64,000 nt of DNA from Cerasicoccus sp. TK19100 (lineage in GTDB: Bacteria; Verrucomicrobiota; Verrucomicrobiia; Opitutales; Cerasicoccaceae), in assembly GCF_027257155.1 (NCBI RefSeq), contig NZ_JAPWDU010000003.1, positions 124,001-188,000 on the forward strand, read 5' to 3'. Positions 49,697 through 58,635 of the stretch are shown here, one piece after another; position 1 is the stretch's first letter, and every line of letters begins with the position of its first letter. The position numbers and the translations under genes are program-made. Under the pieces are notes generated by a model. It was given only the letters and a program-made list of their open reading frames with translations, made no database searches and had not been told where the DNA came from.

Positions 49697-52411
49697 ATGT
49701 CCCAAAAACTCCCCCTGTATGCGGGGTTGCGTGGCTTTGTGCTGCCCGACTCCCGCCTGTTGCTCACGTCGCTGGCCACCGCCGGCTGCCTCCTTACTTC
49801 GCCCCTCTCCGCCGCCAACCTGACCATTACCGGCCACACCCAGGACAACAACGTCAACGCCAGTGGCTCCGGCCAATGGGCGGGCGACCAAGAAATTCGC
49901 ATCGGCAAACGCAATGCCGACGGCAACAACTACACCCTGGTGCTCCCCTTCGAACTACCCGACCTGCAGGGAGACGTAGTCAACAGCGCCTCGCTCAACC
50001 TCAACTTCACCGGTGGCTCCTGGGGTGCCTCCAGCCTGCCCGATCTCGACCTCTACGGCAGCACCCTGGTTTCGTCCAGCGCCGTTGTATCGGACCCGGA
50101 TTTCTACGTCGACGGCGGCAACCCGACCAACCCCGACGCCGTCCTTTTGCAGGATCAGTTCGTGGACACGGATACCTTCGCCAATGGAGGATTCGGCATC
50201 GCGACCAGCGGCGATATCGGCAGCCACTTGCAGGACCTCTACGACGCCGGTGCCCAGCCCGGCGAGTATTGCTTCCTCATGGTCACGATGGATTCCACCC
50301 CTGGCGGCGACTACAAATACCTCAAGGCCAATTCCGCCAATAGCAGCGTGAAGCCGGAGCTGAGCCTCGTCACCGGTCCCGCCACGCAGCCGCCACCCGT
50401 CGTCACCTACGAGGCAATCACAGTCAGCGGCAGCGACTCCGTCATCAACGCAAACGGCAGCCACGGCTACACCGGCCAAAACCCCGAGCGTCTCGGCCGC
50501 GGCAATAACAACGGCACGAGTTATTGCATGGTACTCCCCGTTAAGCTCCCCGATTTGATGGGCGGCGAAGTCACCGGTGCGACGTTGTCGGTCAACATCA
50601 CTGGCGGCTCTTACGGCGCGCCCAGCGGCATGGGCAACATCGACCTCTACGGACACGCCGACACCGACACCTTCGGCGCGGTCGGCGACCCGAAGTTTTA
50701 CGTCGACGGCGAGAATCCAACCAACCCCGACGCCACGCTTCTGCAAGCCGACTTTGCCAGTGAGGCCGACCTGACCGCCAACGGCTGGGGCGTCCGCACC
50801 AGTGTCGATATCAGCAGTTGGGTGCAGGATTTCTACGACAACAACACTCCCGCGGGTAACTACGCCTACCTGATCCTCACGCTCGATAAAGTTCCCGGCA
50901 GCGACTACAAATACCTCAACGTCGAATCCGCCAACGGCAGCATCAAGCCAGTGCTCGACCTGGAGATCACCGGCGCGAACGAGATCGGCAAGCCCTGGGG
51001 AACGACGGACCGCATTCAGCAATACGGCGTCACCTGGACCTTCGATCAGGCGTATGAATACGGCACGTATGTAACCGGCGATTTCTGGGTCAAAGGACCG
51101 GTTACCATCATTGGCATCGAGAACCACCTGAACGACCCCAACTACACGCCGCGCCTCAACCAGAACGGCTCGATGATCAACCCACTCGCAGGCCACAGCT
51201 CCGGCGTTCAGGGCTATGACGACGGCAAGGGTTACGACCAGTCGCTCAACGTCGCCCTGCCCAACGGCAGCCCCGTCTCGCCGAGTAATACGCTGACCGT
51301 GCCGGTAGACAGCTCACTGGTGTCGGCCGTCAGCTGGCTTTACAATTCCGCTTCCGACCGCGAGCCCGGCTGCCCGACTTATCAGGACAGCGGCCCCCGC
51401 CCGATGCTGCGCTCTGCCGCCATCCTGACCGTGGTCGACGCCACGCCGACGGACTACAGCTTCCGCCCACCCTACGCCGGTTCGGACAAAAGTCTCGACT
51501 ACCAGTTTGGCGATCTCGACCTGACGAAGCTCGCTAACCTTACGCCGCCCAGCACCGGCCTGCCGTCCATCCCAAGCCTGGAGGCCGCGATGTCGCGCCC
51601 GTGGATTGACCACCGCAGCAGCTACTATGGCCGCTACTACCACCCATCGCTCAACATGCCGGACTACGGCCGCGACATGGCACACGTCGTCAACAATACC
51701 GCCCTGATGACGAACCTCGACTTCTCGCAGCTCACCGGCAGCCCGAGCAAGGACAAGCTGATCATCAACCTCGTGCAATACGGCATCGACAGCACCGGCG
51801 TCGCCGACAACGGCCCCGGCTGGCAAGCCGACGGTGGTCACATGCTCGGCCGCAAGTTGCCGATCATCTATGCCGGCATGCTCCTCGACGACGCGCACAT
51901 GCTCGACGTCGGCACGTGGGGCAAGCACGACGGCACGGGCAGCGGCACCGGTGTGCAGTTTCAGGAATTCCAGACACACTTCTACGTGTCGCAAACCGAG
52001 ATCGACATCACCCAGAGCGGCCTCAAGTCCCAAGGCGGCCAGTGGGACCCCGACAGCCGCGACATCACCGAGGGCGACATCATCCCCTACGACAGCAACT
52101 ACCTCGGCACGCCCGAGTGGGGCATCCGCCACAGCTATGCGCCCACCCGCGACAACGCCGATCTGCCCATCTATTACCGCGCGATCAACGGCTCGGTCAA
52201 TGTCGGCACCGCGCTGGCCATGCAGATCATGGGCGCGAAATCCATTTGGGATAACGATGTGTTCTTCGACTACGCGGACCGCTACTGGCTCTGGACCAAC
52301 GGCGGCGGCACCTCCGCCAACCAGCCCACCGGCTTGACCAAGGCCATGTGGCCGCTCTACCGCGACGACTACACGCCCCTCTGGAACGGCGACCCCGACC
52401 CCAGCAACTAA
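49697..52411 (+). CDS. Secreted protein with two CBM96/DNRLRE-like domains and an unknown large domain
   Basis: A 904-residue predicted secreted protein. An N-terminal signal (about 1-40; SPLSA end) precedes two tandem beta domains of about 180 residues (about 42-225 and 232-425) that are alike (both contain a QEIRIGKR-/PERLGRGN-type strand, then GGSWGAS/GGSYGAP, DFYVDGGNPTNPDA/KFYVDGENPTNPDA and the end strand YKYLKANSANSS/YKYLNVESANGS). These resemble DNRLRE/CBM96 alginate-binding modules. The remaining 470 residues hold a domain I do not recognise, rich in Tyr, Trp and Asp, with the segment GHMLGRKLPIIYAGMLLDDA. It may be a polysaccharide lyase or hydrolase. A terminator follows at 52469-52500. 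Confidence 0.8.
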   Translation: MSQKLPLYAGLRGFVLPDSRLLLTSLATAGCLLTSPLSAANLTITGHTQDNNVNASGSGQWAGDQEIRIGKRNADGNNYTLVLPFELPDLQGDVVNSASLNLNFTGGSWGASSLPDLDLYGSTLVSSSAVVSDPDFYVDGGNPTNPDAVLLQDQFVDTDTFANGGFGIATSGDIGSHLQDLYDAGAQPGEYCFLMVTMDSTPGGDYKYLKANSANSSVKPELSLVTGPATQPPPVVTYEAITVSGSDSVINANGSHGYTGQNPERLGRGNNNGTSYCMVLPVKLPDLMGGEVTGATLSVNITGGSYGAPSGMGNIDLYGHADTDTFGAVGDPKFYVDGENPTNPDATLLQADFASEADLTANGWGVRTSVDISSWVQDFYDNNTPAGNYAYLILTLDKVPGSDYKYLNVESANGSIKPVLDLEITGANEIGKPWGTTDRIQQYGVTWTFDQAYEYGTYVTGDFWVKGPVTIIGIENHLNDPNYTPRLNQNGSMINPLAGHSSGVQGYDDGKGYDQSLNVALPNGSPVSPSNTLTVPVDSSLVSAVSWLYNSASDREPGCPTYQDSGPRPMLRSAAILTVVDATPTDYSFRPPYAGSDKSLDYQFGDLDLTKLANLTPPSTGLPSIPSLEAAMSRPWIDHRSSYYGRYYHPSLNMPDYGRDMAHVVNNTALMTNLDFSQLTGSPSKDKLIINLVQYGIDSTGVADNGPGWQADGGHMLGRKLPIIYAGMLLDDAHMLDVGTWGKHDGTGSGTGVQFQEFQTHFYVSQTEIDITQSGLKSQGGQWDPDSRDITEGDIIPYDSNYLGTPEWGIRHSYAPTRDNADLPIYYRAINGSVNVGTALAMQIMGAKSIWDNDVFFDYADRYWLWTNGGGTSANQPTGLTKAMWPLYRDDYTPLWNGDPDPSN

Positions 52412-52468
52412 GCCCGGCGCAACTAAGCCGACCGCAGCTAAGCCCACCCGCAACTTACTTTGCATCGC

Positions 52469-52500
52469 AAAGCGCAGCTCTTCACGGGCTGCGCTTTTTT
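52469..52500 (+). terminator. Intrinsic terminator after the DNRLRE-like gene
   Basis: AAAGCGCAGC (52469-52478) pairs with GCTGCGCTTT (52488-52497), a perfect 10-bp stem with a nine-base loop, then more T. Confidence 0.88.
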
Positions 52501-52517
52501 GTAGTGCAATGATAGGC

Positions 52518-52659
52518 TGGAGGGCGGTGCTTCGTCACCGCCGTTCGTTGTAAAAGCAGCATCTTGCCGCTTTAGTTTCAGTTGCAGTCGGCAAAGCGGC
52601 TAGAAGCCGCTTCTACGTTGGAGAGGCAATGCGCGGCGGTGACGAAGCACCGCCCTCCA
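52518..52659. repeat. Nested double inverted repeat, 26-bp and 24-bp arms
   Basis: Outer arms 52518-52543 and 52634-52659 are perfect reverse complements (26/26). Inside them, a second pair at 52550-52573 and 52593-52616 is complementary with a few mismatches (GCCGCTTT/AAAGCGGC core). The outer arm core matches the element at 14113-14238 in 20 of 26 positions. It separates the 3' ends of two convergent genes. Confidence 0.85.
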
Positions 52660-52675
52660 CCTCAAACTCATTCAC

Positions 52676-54781
52676 TCACCCATCCTCGTCATCCAGCAGG
52701 CCGATCTCATGGCAAGCGGCGATGTATTCGCTGCAGGACCATGCCTGGAATGCTTTGCCCATGGGCTTGCCGGTCACGCCGTGCGCCCACTCGTTGAACT
52801 CCCATTCGTATTGCTGGCCCGCGTGGTTGATCTTCGCCAGCTCATGCAGTTGCTCGTAGGCGAGGTCTTTCAAGCCCAAGCGATTCAGGAAGCGCACCCA
52901 TACGCCACCGACCAGCGGCCAGATGCCGCCGTTGTGGTAGTGGTGTGGCAGGTTAAGCAAGTTGACCGTGTAATAGCTCTTCCAACTCGGGTCGCCGGAC
53001 TCGACTGCCGGATATAGATTCTTCGCCGGGAATGGCTGGCTAACGCCCGCGCCCCACATGAAGCGAAACGCCGTCTGCGCATGCTCGTGGTCGATAACAT
53101 TGAAGAGAAACGCCAACGCGTTACCAAACACATCGCAGCGCCAGTCGTGGTTAAACGGCGTCACTTGCGCGAGCAGGTAACTGGTGTCACCCATGCGCGC
53201 TTGCGAGTCGGCAAAGCTGTATTCGCGCTCGGGTGCCTTGCGCAGTGACGGCCAGAATGAGCGCAGGATTTTTTTCTTAATCGTGCCAGCCCAGCGCAGG
53301 TAATCACCCGCCTTGTTCCACTCGCCTAGGTATTCCATCAGGCGGCCATAGGCGATGTTGGCGCGGAACCACAAAACCTCATCAACGAGCACGTGATAAC
53401 TGCGGCCAAAGAGATCCGTCCAATCGCCGGCCTCGGGTATTTCCAGCAGCGCGTCGTTATTGCTGTCCTGCGCGCTCAGCCAATCCATCGCTTTCTGCAG
53501 TTTCTTGGAGTAGGCACGCAGCAGCTCAAAGTCCTGCGTGGCACGCACGTATTCAGCGAACGCAATGATCACCCACAAGCCGCTGTCGATCGAGCAAATG
53601 CCGCCCACCCCGGAGTAGTCCGGCTTACCGGTATCGAGGCTGACGTTGGCCGGGATTTGCCCATTGAGCGACATGCAGTCCATCAGGGTTTGCAGCGATG
53701 CACGCTGGCACTGGCGGATGTCTTCGTCGTCCAAACCAATGGTGCCCACAATGGTCACGCTGGCGTCGCGCGCCCAGACACTGCGGTAGTTTTCATCGGT
53801 GCCGCGTGTATCGTTGTCCGTTAGCGAGCAGGCGGAAAACCCCTTGGGCGTAATGTTTTTGCGAATACCCTCCAACGCCCGCAGATAACCCTCCTTAATG
53901 AAAGCGCGCTGCGGCTCTTCCATCGCAGAGGTTTCCTCGACATCCAGCAAATGCTGAATGATCGGCGTCTGGCTCGGCAATGTTTCCGCGGGCTCGACGT
54001 GATCGACTTCCTTAATCACGCCGTAGTGTTTCAAGCCTTCGAGCACGCCATCGGCGCACGCGCCTTGCGCACGGTAGACCTCCTTGCGGCCGACCATGCG
54101 CTCCAACAGCTCCGGCTGGGCGTTACCCACGATGATGCCCCGCACGCCGCGCTTGAGGAACATCGCGTTGTCGTTGCCGGTGTCTCCCGCGACAAGGCAT
54201 TGGCTGCGGGTGATGCCCAGATGCTTCAGCAGCCACGAAAGCGCATTGCCCTTGTTGGCAAACTTTGGTAACACGTCCAAATCACGACCGCTGGAGTAAA
54301 CAATGTTCACCTCCAGCCCGCAGTCGCGCAAGGCGTCTTCCAGGCAATCGAGTTGCTCCTGCTCGCAGCCCGCATACCAGCTGCTCTTGACCGGGCTCTG
54401 AAAATGGTCCGGCTGCTTGATCGCCTCCGGTATTTTTTCATGCACGATAAGCTCGACTTGCTTTAAGTCCCAGCCTTCTTCGAGCACCGTGGAGAACTCC
54501 TTGATCAGTTCCTTGGCCTGGTAATCATAGATATCCACGCCGACACCGCAGATGCAGTAATCGGGCTCCGGCAGGTGCTTCTTTTTAATGAGGCGCAGGA
54601 CGTCATCGACCATGCGCCCGGTGTTGTAAACGAGCAGCGGTCGGCCCTCCTTGGGCAGCTTGCGCCAAGTACGTGTGAACGAAGCGGCGGAATCTGCTTT
54701 ACCCAGCAGAGTGCCGTCGATGTCCGAACTGAAAACGCGAATAGTAGCGGGTGACTCTTTAGCAGTCTTCTTTGGTGGCAT
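52676..54781 (-). CDS. Fusion of HAD sugar-phosphate phosphatase and (alpha/alpha)6 glycosidase domain
   Basis: A 701-residue cytosolic protein. Residues about 1-265 form a HAD-IIB phosphatase of the sucrose-phosphate phosphatase type: nucleophile Asp20 and Asp22 in SSDIDGTLLG, GRDLDVLPKFANKGNALSWLL, and GDTGNDNAMF (199-208). Residues about 290-700 resemble six-hairpin glycosidases such as GH100/GDE_C: GTDENYRSVWARDASVTIVG and SIDSGLWVIIAFAEY, with many Trp residues. It starts 23 bp after the SPS-like gene on the same strand, so it should act on the product of that enzyme: dephosphorylation of a sugar phosphate, possibly followed by hydrolysis or another glycoside reaction. The role of the second domain is uncertain. 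Confidence 0.82.
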   Translation of the reverse strand: MPPKKTAKESPATIRVFSSDIDGTLLGKADSAASFTRTWRKLPKEGRPLLVYNTGRMVDDVLRLIKKKHLPEPDYCICGVGVDIYDYQAKELIKEFSTVLEEGWDLKQVELIVHEKIPEAIKQPDHFQSPVKSSWYAGCEQEQLDCLEDALRDCGLEVNIVYSSGRDLDVLPKFANKGNALSWLLKHLGITRSQCLVAGDTGNDNAMFLKRGVRGIIVGNAQPELLERMVGRKEVYRAQGACADGVLEGLKHYGVIKEVDHVEPAETLPSQTPIIQHLLDVEETSAMEEPQRAFIKEGYLRALEGIRKNITPKGFSACSLTDNDTRGTDENYRSVWARDASVTIVGTIGLDDEDIRQCQRASLQTLMDCMSLNGQIPANVSLDTGKPDYSGVGGICSIDSGLWVIIAFAEYVRATQDFELLRAYSKKLQKAMDWLSAQDSNNDALLEIPEAGDWTDLFGRSYHVLVDEVLWFRANIAYGRLMEYLGEWNKAGDYLRWAGTIKKKILRSFWPSLRKAPEREYSFADSQARMGDTSYLLAQVTPFNHDWRCDVFGNALAFLFNVIDHEHAQTAFRFMWGAGVSQPFPAKNLYPAVESGDPSWKSYYTVNLLNLPHHYHNGGIWPLVGGVWVRFLNRLGLKDLAYEQLHELAKINHAGQQYEWEFNEWAHGVTGKPMGKAFQAWSCSEYIAACHEIGLLDDEDG

Positions 54782-54803
54782 AGATGCAAACTTTCTAAAA
54801 AAG

Positions 54804-56153
54804 CTAACCCGCAGGTGTCACTTCCAAACGTGGCGTGCTGCGACCCTCGACCACCTTGAGCAGTTGCTGCGCAATACCCGTCCAGGTGAACAGACTTCGC
54901 ACCTTGTGCGCGCCACCGTATGCAAGTCGATTGTGAATCGCCGGATGTCGCAGCGCCTTGAGGATCGTGTAGCCGAAGTCCTCCGCATCGAAGCTGTCGG
55001 CATACAGCGCATCAACGCCGTAAGTGAGCGTGCGGAAGAGCCCACCATGCGTCGTCACCACCGTGGGCGTACCGCAGGCCATCGCTTCAATCGCCGTCAT
55101 CCCAAATGGCTCGTAGCGACTGGGCAGGCAGAAGATATCCGCCGCGCGATAGAAGTCCGGCATGTCCGGATCGTCCAGCGAACCGGAAAGGATCACGCGG
55201 TCCTGTATGCCGTGCGCCTCGATCTTTTCCATGAGTTCCTTGAGCATCGGGTCCTCGGTCGTCTGGTCGTTTTCTGAACCGACGGCCAGACGCAGGATCG
55301 CCTTGTCGTGCTTGCGCGCCACGACGGCAAAGGCGTCCACCAGCAGGTCCATGCCCTTGTTACGCGCCAGTCGGCCAATGCAGGAGATGACTTTCGCGTC
55401 TGGCGCATAGCCCATGGATTCGCGGATAGACTCGCGAGACGCTTTGCTGATCTGGAAGAAACGGTTGTCATCGTAGCCGGGTGGGATCATCACCAGCTTA
55501 TCACCGTCAATTCCGTAGTCGTCCTTAAACATATCGAGCTGAATCGGCGATGTCGCCACCACCATGTCACACTCACGGTAGAGCGTGTTCTCATGGTGAA
55601 TGCGGCGCGAGAAATTGTATGTCTCTTCGAGGCGTTGCTCGTCATCGGGGAAGTCTCCGCGCATCAGCTTTTGCTTCCAGCTACCGATTGAGTGCGGCGT
55701 ATGGATGTGGGGAATGTCGAGCTCCTCCGCCATGTGCTGGCCAGCCAAACCAGCGTCCCAGTAATGCGAGTTAATGAATGCGTATTTAAACTTTTTCTTA
55801 CCAATATACCGCAAAGCATTCTCGGTCCACTCCGGGAGCTTTTTGTAAAGATACTCCTTGGGAATAAATTCCTTGCCGCCGCACTTCATGCGAATGATCT
55901 GCACGTGGTCGTCGACCTTTTCCGTTTCCGGTTGGTCCTCAAAACGCCGAGTCCAGATGTCGACCGCGTAACCCAGCTGTGCCAGCTTTTTCGCCAGCTC
56001 CAGCACATAGACCACTTGTCCTCCCGTGTCCGGCAACCCCAGGGGCGGCTCGGCGGCTACGTATCCGTGAGTGGATACCAGTGCGATGCGCTCGCGCTTG
56101 CGCGCGCGTCGACTGCGTTTGGCTTCGGGTGGTTTAAGGTAGATATCTTCCAT
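54804..56153 (-). CDS. Sucrose-phosphate synthase-like GT4 glycosyltransferase
   Basis: A 449-residue GT-B fold enzyme, with the start at ATG 56153 (an upstream in-frame start adds 22 residues). Motifs of the sucrose-phosphate/sucrose synthase group are present: TGGQVVYVLELAKKL near 40, INSHYWDAGLAGQHMAEEL, IHTPHSIGSWKQKLM, ISCIGRLARNKGMDLLVDAF and the donor-site EPFGMTAIEAMACGTPTV. It probably makes sucrose-6-phosphate (UDP-glucose plus fructose-6-phosphate) or a related disaccharide phosphate such as mannosylfructose phosphate; sequence alone cannot tell. The adjacent phosphatase-containing gene supports a compatible-solute or storage-sugar pathway. Confidence 0.86.
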   Translation of the reverse strand: MEDIYLKPPEAKRSRRARKRERIALVSTHGYVAAEPPLGLPDTGGQVVYVLELAKKLAQLGYAVDIWTRRFEDQPETEKVDDHVQIIRMKCGGKEFIPKEYLYKKLPEWTENALRYIGKKKFKYAFINSHYWDAGLAGQHMAEELDIPHIHTPHSIGSWKQKLMRGDFPDDEQRLEETYNFSRRIHHENTLYRECDMVVATSPIQLDMFKDDYGIDGDKLVMIPPGYDDNRFFQISKASRESIRESMGYAPDAKVISCIGRLARNKGMDLLVDAFAVVARKHDKAILRLAVGSENDQTTEDPMLKELMEKIEAHGIQDRVILSGSLDDPDMPDFYRAADIFCLPSRYEPFGMTAIEAMACGTPTVVTTHGGLFRTLTYGVDALYADSFDAEDFGYTILKALRHPAIHNRLAYGGAHKVRSLFTWTGIAQQLLKVVEGRSTPRLEVTPAG

Positions 56154-56242
56154 AAACAGCCCATAGACTATCCTAACTTTCAAGCCCTTGCAAACTTTCG
56201 GCGAATAAAACATTCGCATTAACCATCACCCGACACTTTTCG

Positions 56243-56261
56243 TGATTAATTTTATTAATCA
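56243..56261. promoter_or_regulatory. Palindrome TGATTAAT-TTT-ATTAATCA in a divergent promoter region
   Basis: Perfect 8-bp arms around TTT, in the 130-bp gap between the SPS-like gene (-) and the flavin reductase gene (+). A similar sequence (TTGATTCCTTTATTAATCAA) occurs upstream of 45846. It is a plausible operator. Confidence 0.4.
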
Positions 56262-56283
56262 TAACTAATCCTGTAAACGCTCT

Positions 56284-56898
56284 ATGATTCTCGACTTCGC
56301 CAACCTCACCAAAGGACAAGCCTACCAGGTAATGACCCATTGCATCATCCCGCGTCCCGTCGCGTGGATCCTCACGGAAAACGAAAACGGTTCGCACAAC
56401 CTGGCCCCGTATTCCTATTTTCAGGCCATCGGCAGTGAACCGCCAACGGTCATGGTTTCGATGGGGTTCAAGCCAGGCGGCGTCAAGAAAGACACCCTCA
56501 TCAACATTGAGCGCAACCAACATTACGTGATCCACATTGCCAACTGCGAACTCGCCGACGCGGTTAATCTCTCCGCCAAACCAATCACCTACAACGAGAG
56601 TGAAGTCGAGCTCTGCGGACTACAAACCGAAGCCGTTGACGGCTGGCCGTTGCCACGCATCCAGCAAGCGCCAGTCGCGTTTCATTGCCGCTTAATTCAG
56701 GTGGATTTAATTTCCGGCATGAGCGTCGTGTATGGCGAAATCCTACATGCCTGGATCGATGACAACATCCTCGCCCCGGCACCCATACCCAACGTGCCTG
56801 AGTTGCCACAAGCCGACAAACTAAACCCCCTCGCCCGCCTCGGCTACATGAGCTACGCCAGCCTTGGTGAGATTTTCGAGCGCGAGCGGCCGAAGTAG
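56284..56898 (+). CDS. Flavin reductase-like FMN-binding protein
   Basis: A 204-residue split-barrel flavoprotein. The family pattern is seen: VMTHCIIPRPVAWILT near residue 17-32, HNLAPYSYFQAIGSEPPTVMVSMG, KDTLINIERNQHYVIHI, and a late RLGYMSYASL. It probably binds FMN and reduces flavin or serves a partner oxygenase. It is divergent from the SPS-like gene and codirectional with the glycan genes downstream, 53 bp apart, but no oxygenase is adjacent. Confidence 0.85.
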   Translation: MILDFANLTKGQAYQVMTHCIIPRPVAWILTENENGSHNLAPYSYFQAIGSEPPTVMVSMGFKPGGVKKDTLINIERNQHYVIHIANCELADAVNLSAKPITYNESEVELCGLQTEAVDGWPLPRIQQAPVAFHCRLIQVDLISGMSVVYGEILHAWIDDNILAPAPIPNVPELPQADKLNPLARLGYMSYASLGEIFERERPK

Positions 56899-56951
56899 TT
56901 TTCAATCAATAAATCTTGGCACCAAGGGTCGAGCAACTTTGAATCCATAAC

Positions 56952-58628
56952 ATGTTTTCCCGCCTAACCCCCACCCTCGCCTTACTCGTTGCCACCGCCG
57001 CACACGCCACCAACCCGGTGCAAATCACCGTGCACGACCAAGCTCAGCACACGCTGGACCCGCGTGTGTTCGGCCAGTTTCTGGAGCGCCCCAGCTGGGG
57101 CGAGCACGGCCCGGAAGAAGCCACTGATGCTCAGGGCAACCTGCCGCCCAAGATCGTGGGCATGCTCGCCGAGATGGACATCCCGATCGTTCGCTGGCCC
57201 GGCGGCACCGACAACGACTACACCAACTGGAGCGACATGGTGAGCAACGCCCCCGGCCGCAGCCCCGAGCGCCCGGACACCGTTGGCCATACCGGCGAAG
57301 CCGTCACCAACCGGATGGGCTATGACGAGTATGCCGAGCTCGCGCGCGAGCTTCATTGGCAGACGATCATTCCCGTCAATCTGCTCGATGGCGTGCTCTT
57401 GCGCAAACCGCTGGACGAGGCCGCGCTGCACGCCGCCGGCCTGGTCGCCTACTGCAATGCGCCCGTCGGCGCGAAGCTGCCCGCGGGCATGCCCGACTGG
57501 CCCGCCGTTCGCGCCAAGAACGGACACCCCGAGCCCTACGATTTCCAATACGTGCAGCTCGGTAACGAGACCTGGATCGGCAAGTGGAAAAAGCTTTTTA
57601 AGGATCAATTTGACGAAGGCGATGTCGACGCCCAAACCGCGCGCTATCTGGAAACCGTGAAGGCCTACATCCAGGCGATCAAGACAGTCGACCCCGACAT
57701 CCAAATCATTATGGATCTCAATTTCCCCGGCGACAACCGCACGGTATTTTCCGACCCTTACGTAAAGGCGAATGTCGATTTCGTCGCGCACCACATCTAT
57801 GCGCCGATGAGGGTGGACAATAAAAATTTCGGCCACTGGATGAAAGGTAAGGAGCCCGTCGGCATGACCTCCGACGAGTGGGAATACGCCTTCAACGCCA
57901 TGCCCGGTGCCTTCGATGAGCAGGGCCAATGCATCGCCTTTGGCGACCGGCTGGACCTCGCCCGTGAGCTGGGCTACGAGGTCGCCATCACCGAATGGAA
58001 CTGGAACGGCTGGGGCTTTGGCTCGATCAAAGACCAGATCGACTTCAATCACCAGCACGCTGCGGCGGTCGGCGTTGGTGGCTACTTGAACGGCATGATT
58101 CGGCAAGGCGACATCATTAAAATCGCCAACCAATCCATGCTCGTCGGCCACGGTTGGGGTATTGCTGCGATCCAATACAACAAGTCCGACATTGAGCCGA
58201 TCTACTACAATGCCCAGGGTGCGGTGACCACGCTTTATAATAAAAACCATGGCGACCAGGTATTGTCTATCGACATTGAAAATGCGCCCATTCGCGAGCA
58301 ACCTTATATGATGGGCGTGAACACTGCGCCGGGGAATGTTGCCACGGTGGACGCGGTCGCCACCCGCAGCGCGCACGTGCTTTACCTGCACCTCGTCAAC
58401 CGCGACCCGTCAGAAGAAATTGAGCTGAGCATTGATTTGTCCGCATTCCAATTGCCAAGCACCGAAGCCACACTACTGACGCTGATAGGTGTACCTGAAA
58501 AAGACGTCGAAACCGAGGGCGCGTGGATAAAAACCATTGAAACCAAGGTTGAGGTCGACGACGATCAGCTCACTTTGACGCTGCCGCCGAGTACGGTGGC
58601 CAACGTCAAACTGCCAATCGGCCCATAG
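56952..58628 (+). CDS. Secreted alpha-L-arabinofuranosidase-like glycosidase (GH51-type)
   Basis: A 558-residue protein with a signal peptide (about 1-19, ending AHA). The fold is clan GH-A: RWPGGTDNDYTNW near 80 and the acid/base Glu206 in QLGNETWIG, the nucleophile Glu348 in AITEWNWNGWG. A C-terminal beta-sandwich completes the enzyme, as in GH51 arabinofuranosidases. It should release arabinose or similar residues from plant or algal polysaccharides in the periplasm. It starts a four-gene set with a sulfatase, an unknown secreted protein and a LacI regulator. Confidence 0.85.
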   Translation: MFSRLTPTLALLVATAAHATNPVQITVHDQAQHTLDPRVFGQFLERPSWGEHGPEEATDAQGNLPPKIVGMLAEMDIPIVRWPGGTDNDYTNWSDMVSNAPGRSPERPDTVGHTGEAVTNRMGYDEYAELARELHWQTIIPVNLLDGVLLRKPLDEAALHAAGLVAYCNAPVGAKLPAGMPDWPAVRAKNGHPEPYDFQYVQLGNETWIGKWKKLFKDQFDEGDVDAQTARYLETVKAYIQAIKTVDPDIQIIMDLNFPGDNRTVFSDPYVKANVDFVAHHIYAPMRVDNKNFGHWMKGKEPVGMTSDEWEYAFNAMPGAFDEQGQCIAFGDRLDLARELGYEVAITEWNWNGWGFGSIKDQIDFNHQHAAAVGVGGYLNGMIRQGDIIKIANQSMLVGHGWGIAAIQYNKSDIEPIYYNAQGAVTTLYNKNHGDQVLSIDIENAPIREQPYMMGVNTAPGNVATVDAVATRSAHVLYLHLVNRDPSEEIELSIDLSAFQLPSTEATLLTLIGVPEKDVETEGAWIKTIETKVEVDDDQLTLTLPPSTVANVKLPIGP

Positions 58629-58635
58629 CATTGCC

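Noticed and set aside
56982-58391. Minus-strand open frame of 469 codons opposite the GH51-like gene
   Set aside because: Val/His/Asp-rich antisense translation; the + strand enzyme has intact catalytic residues.
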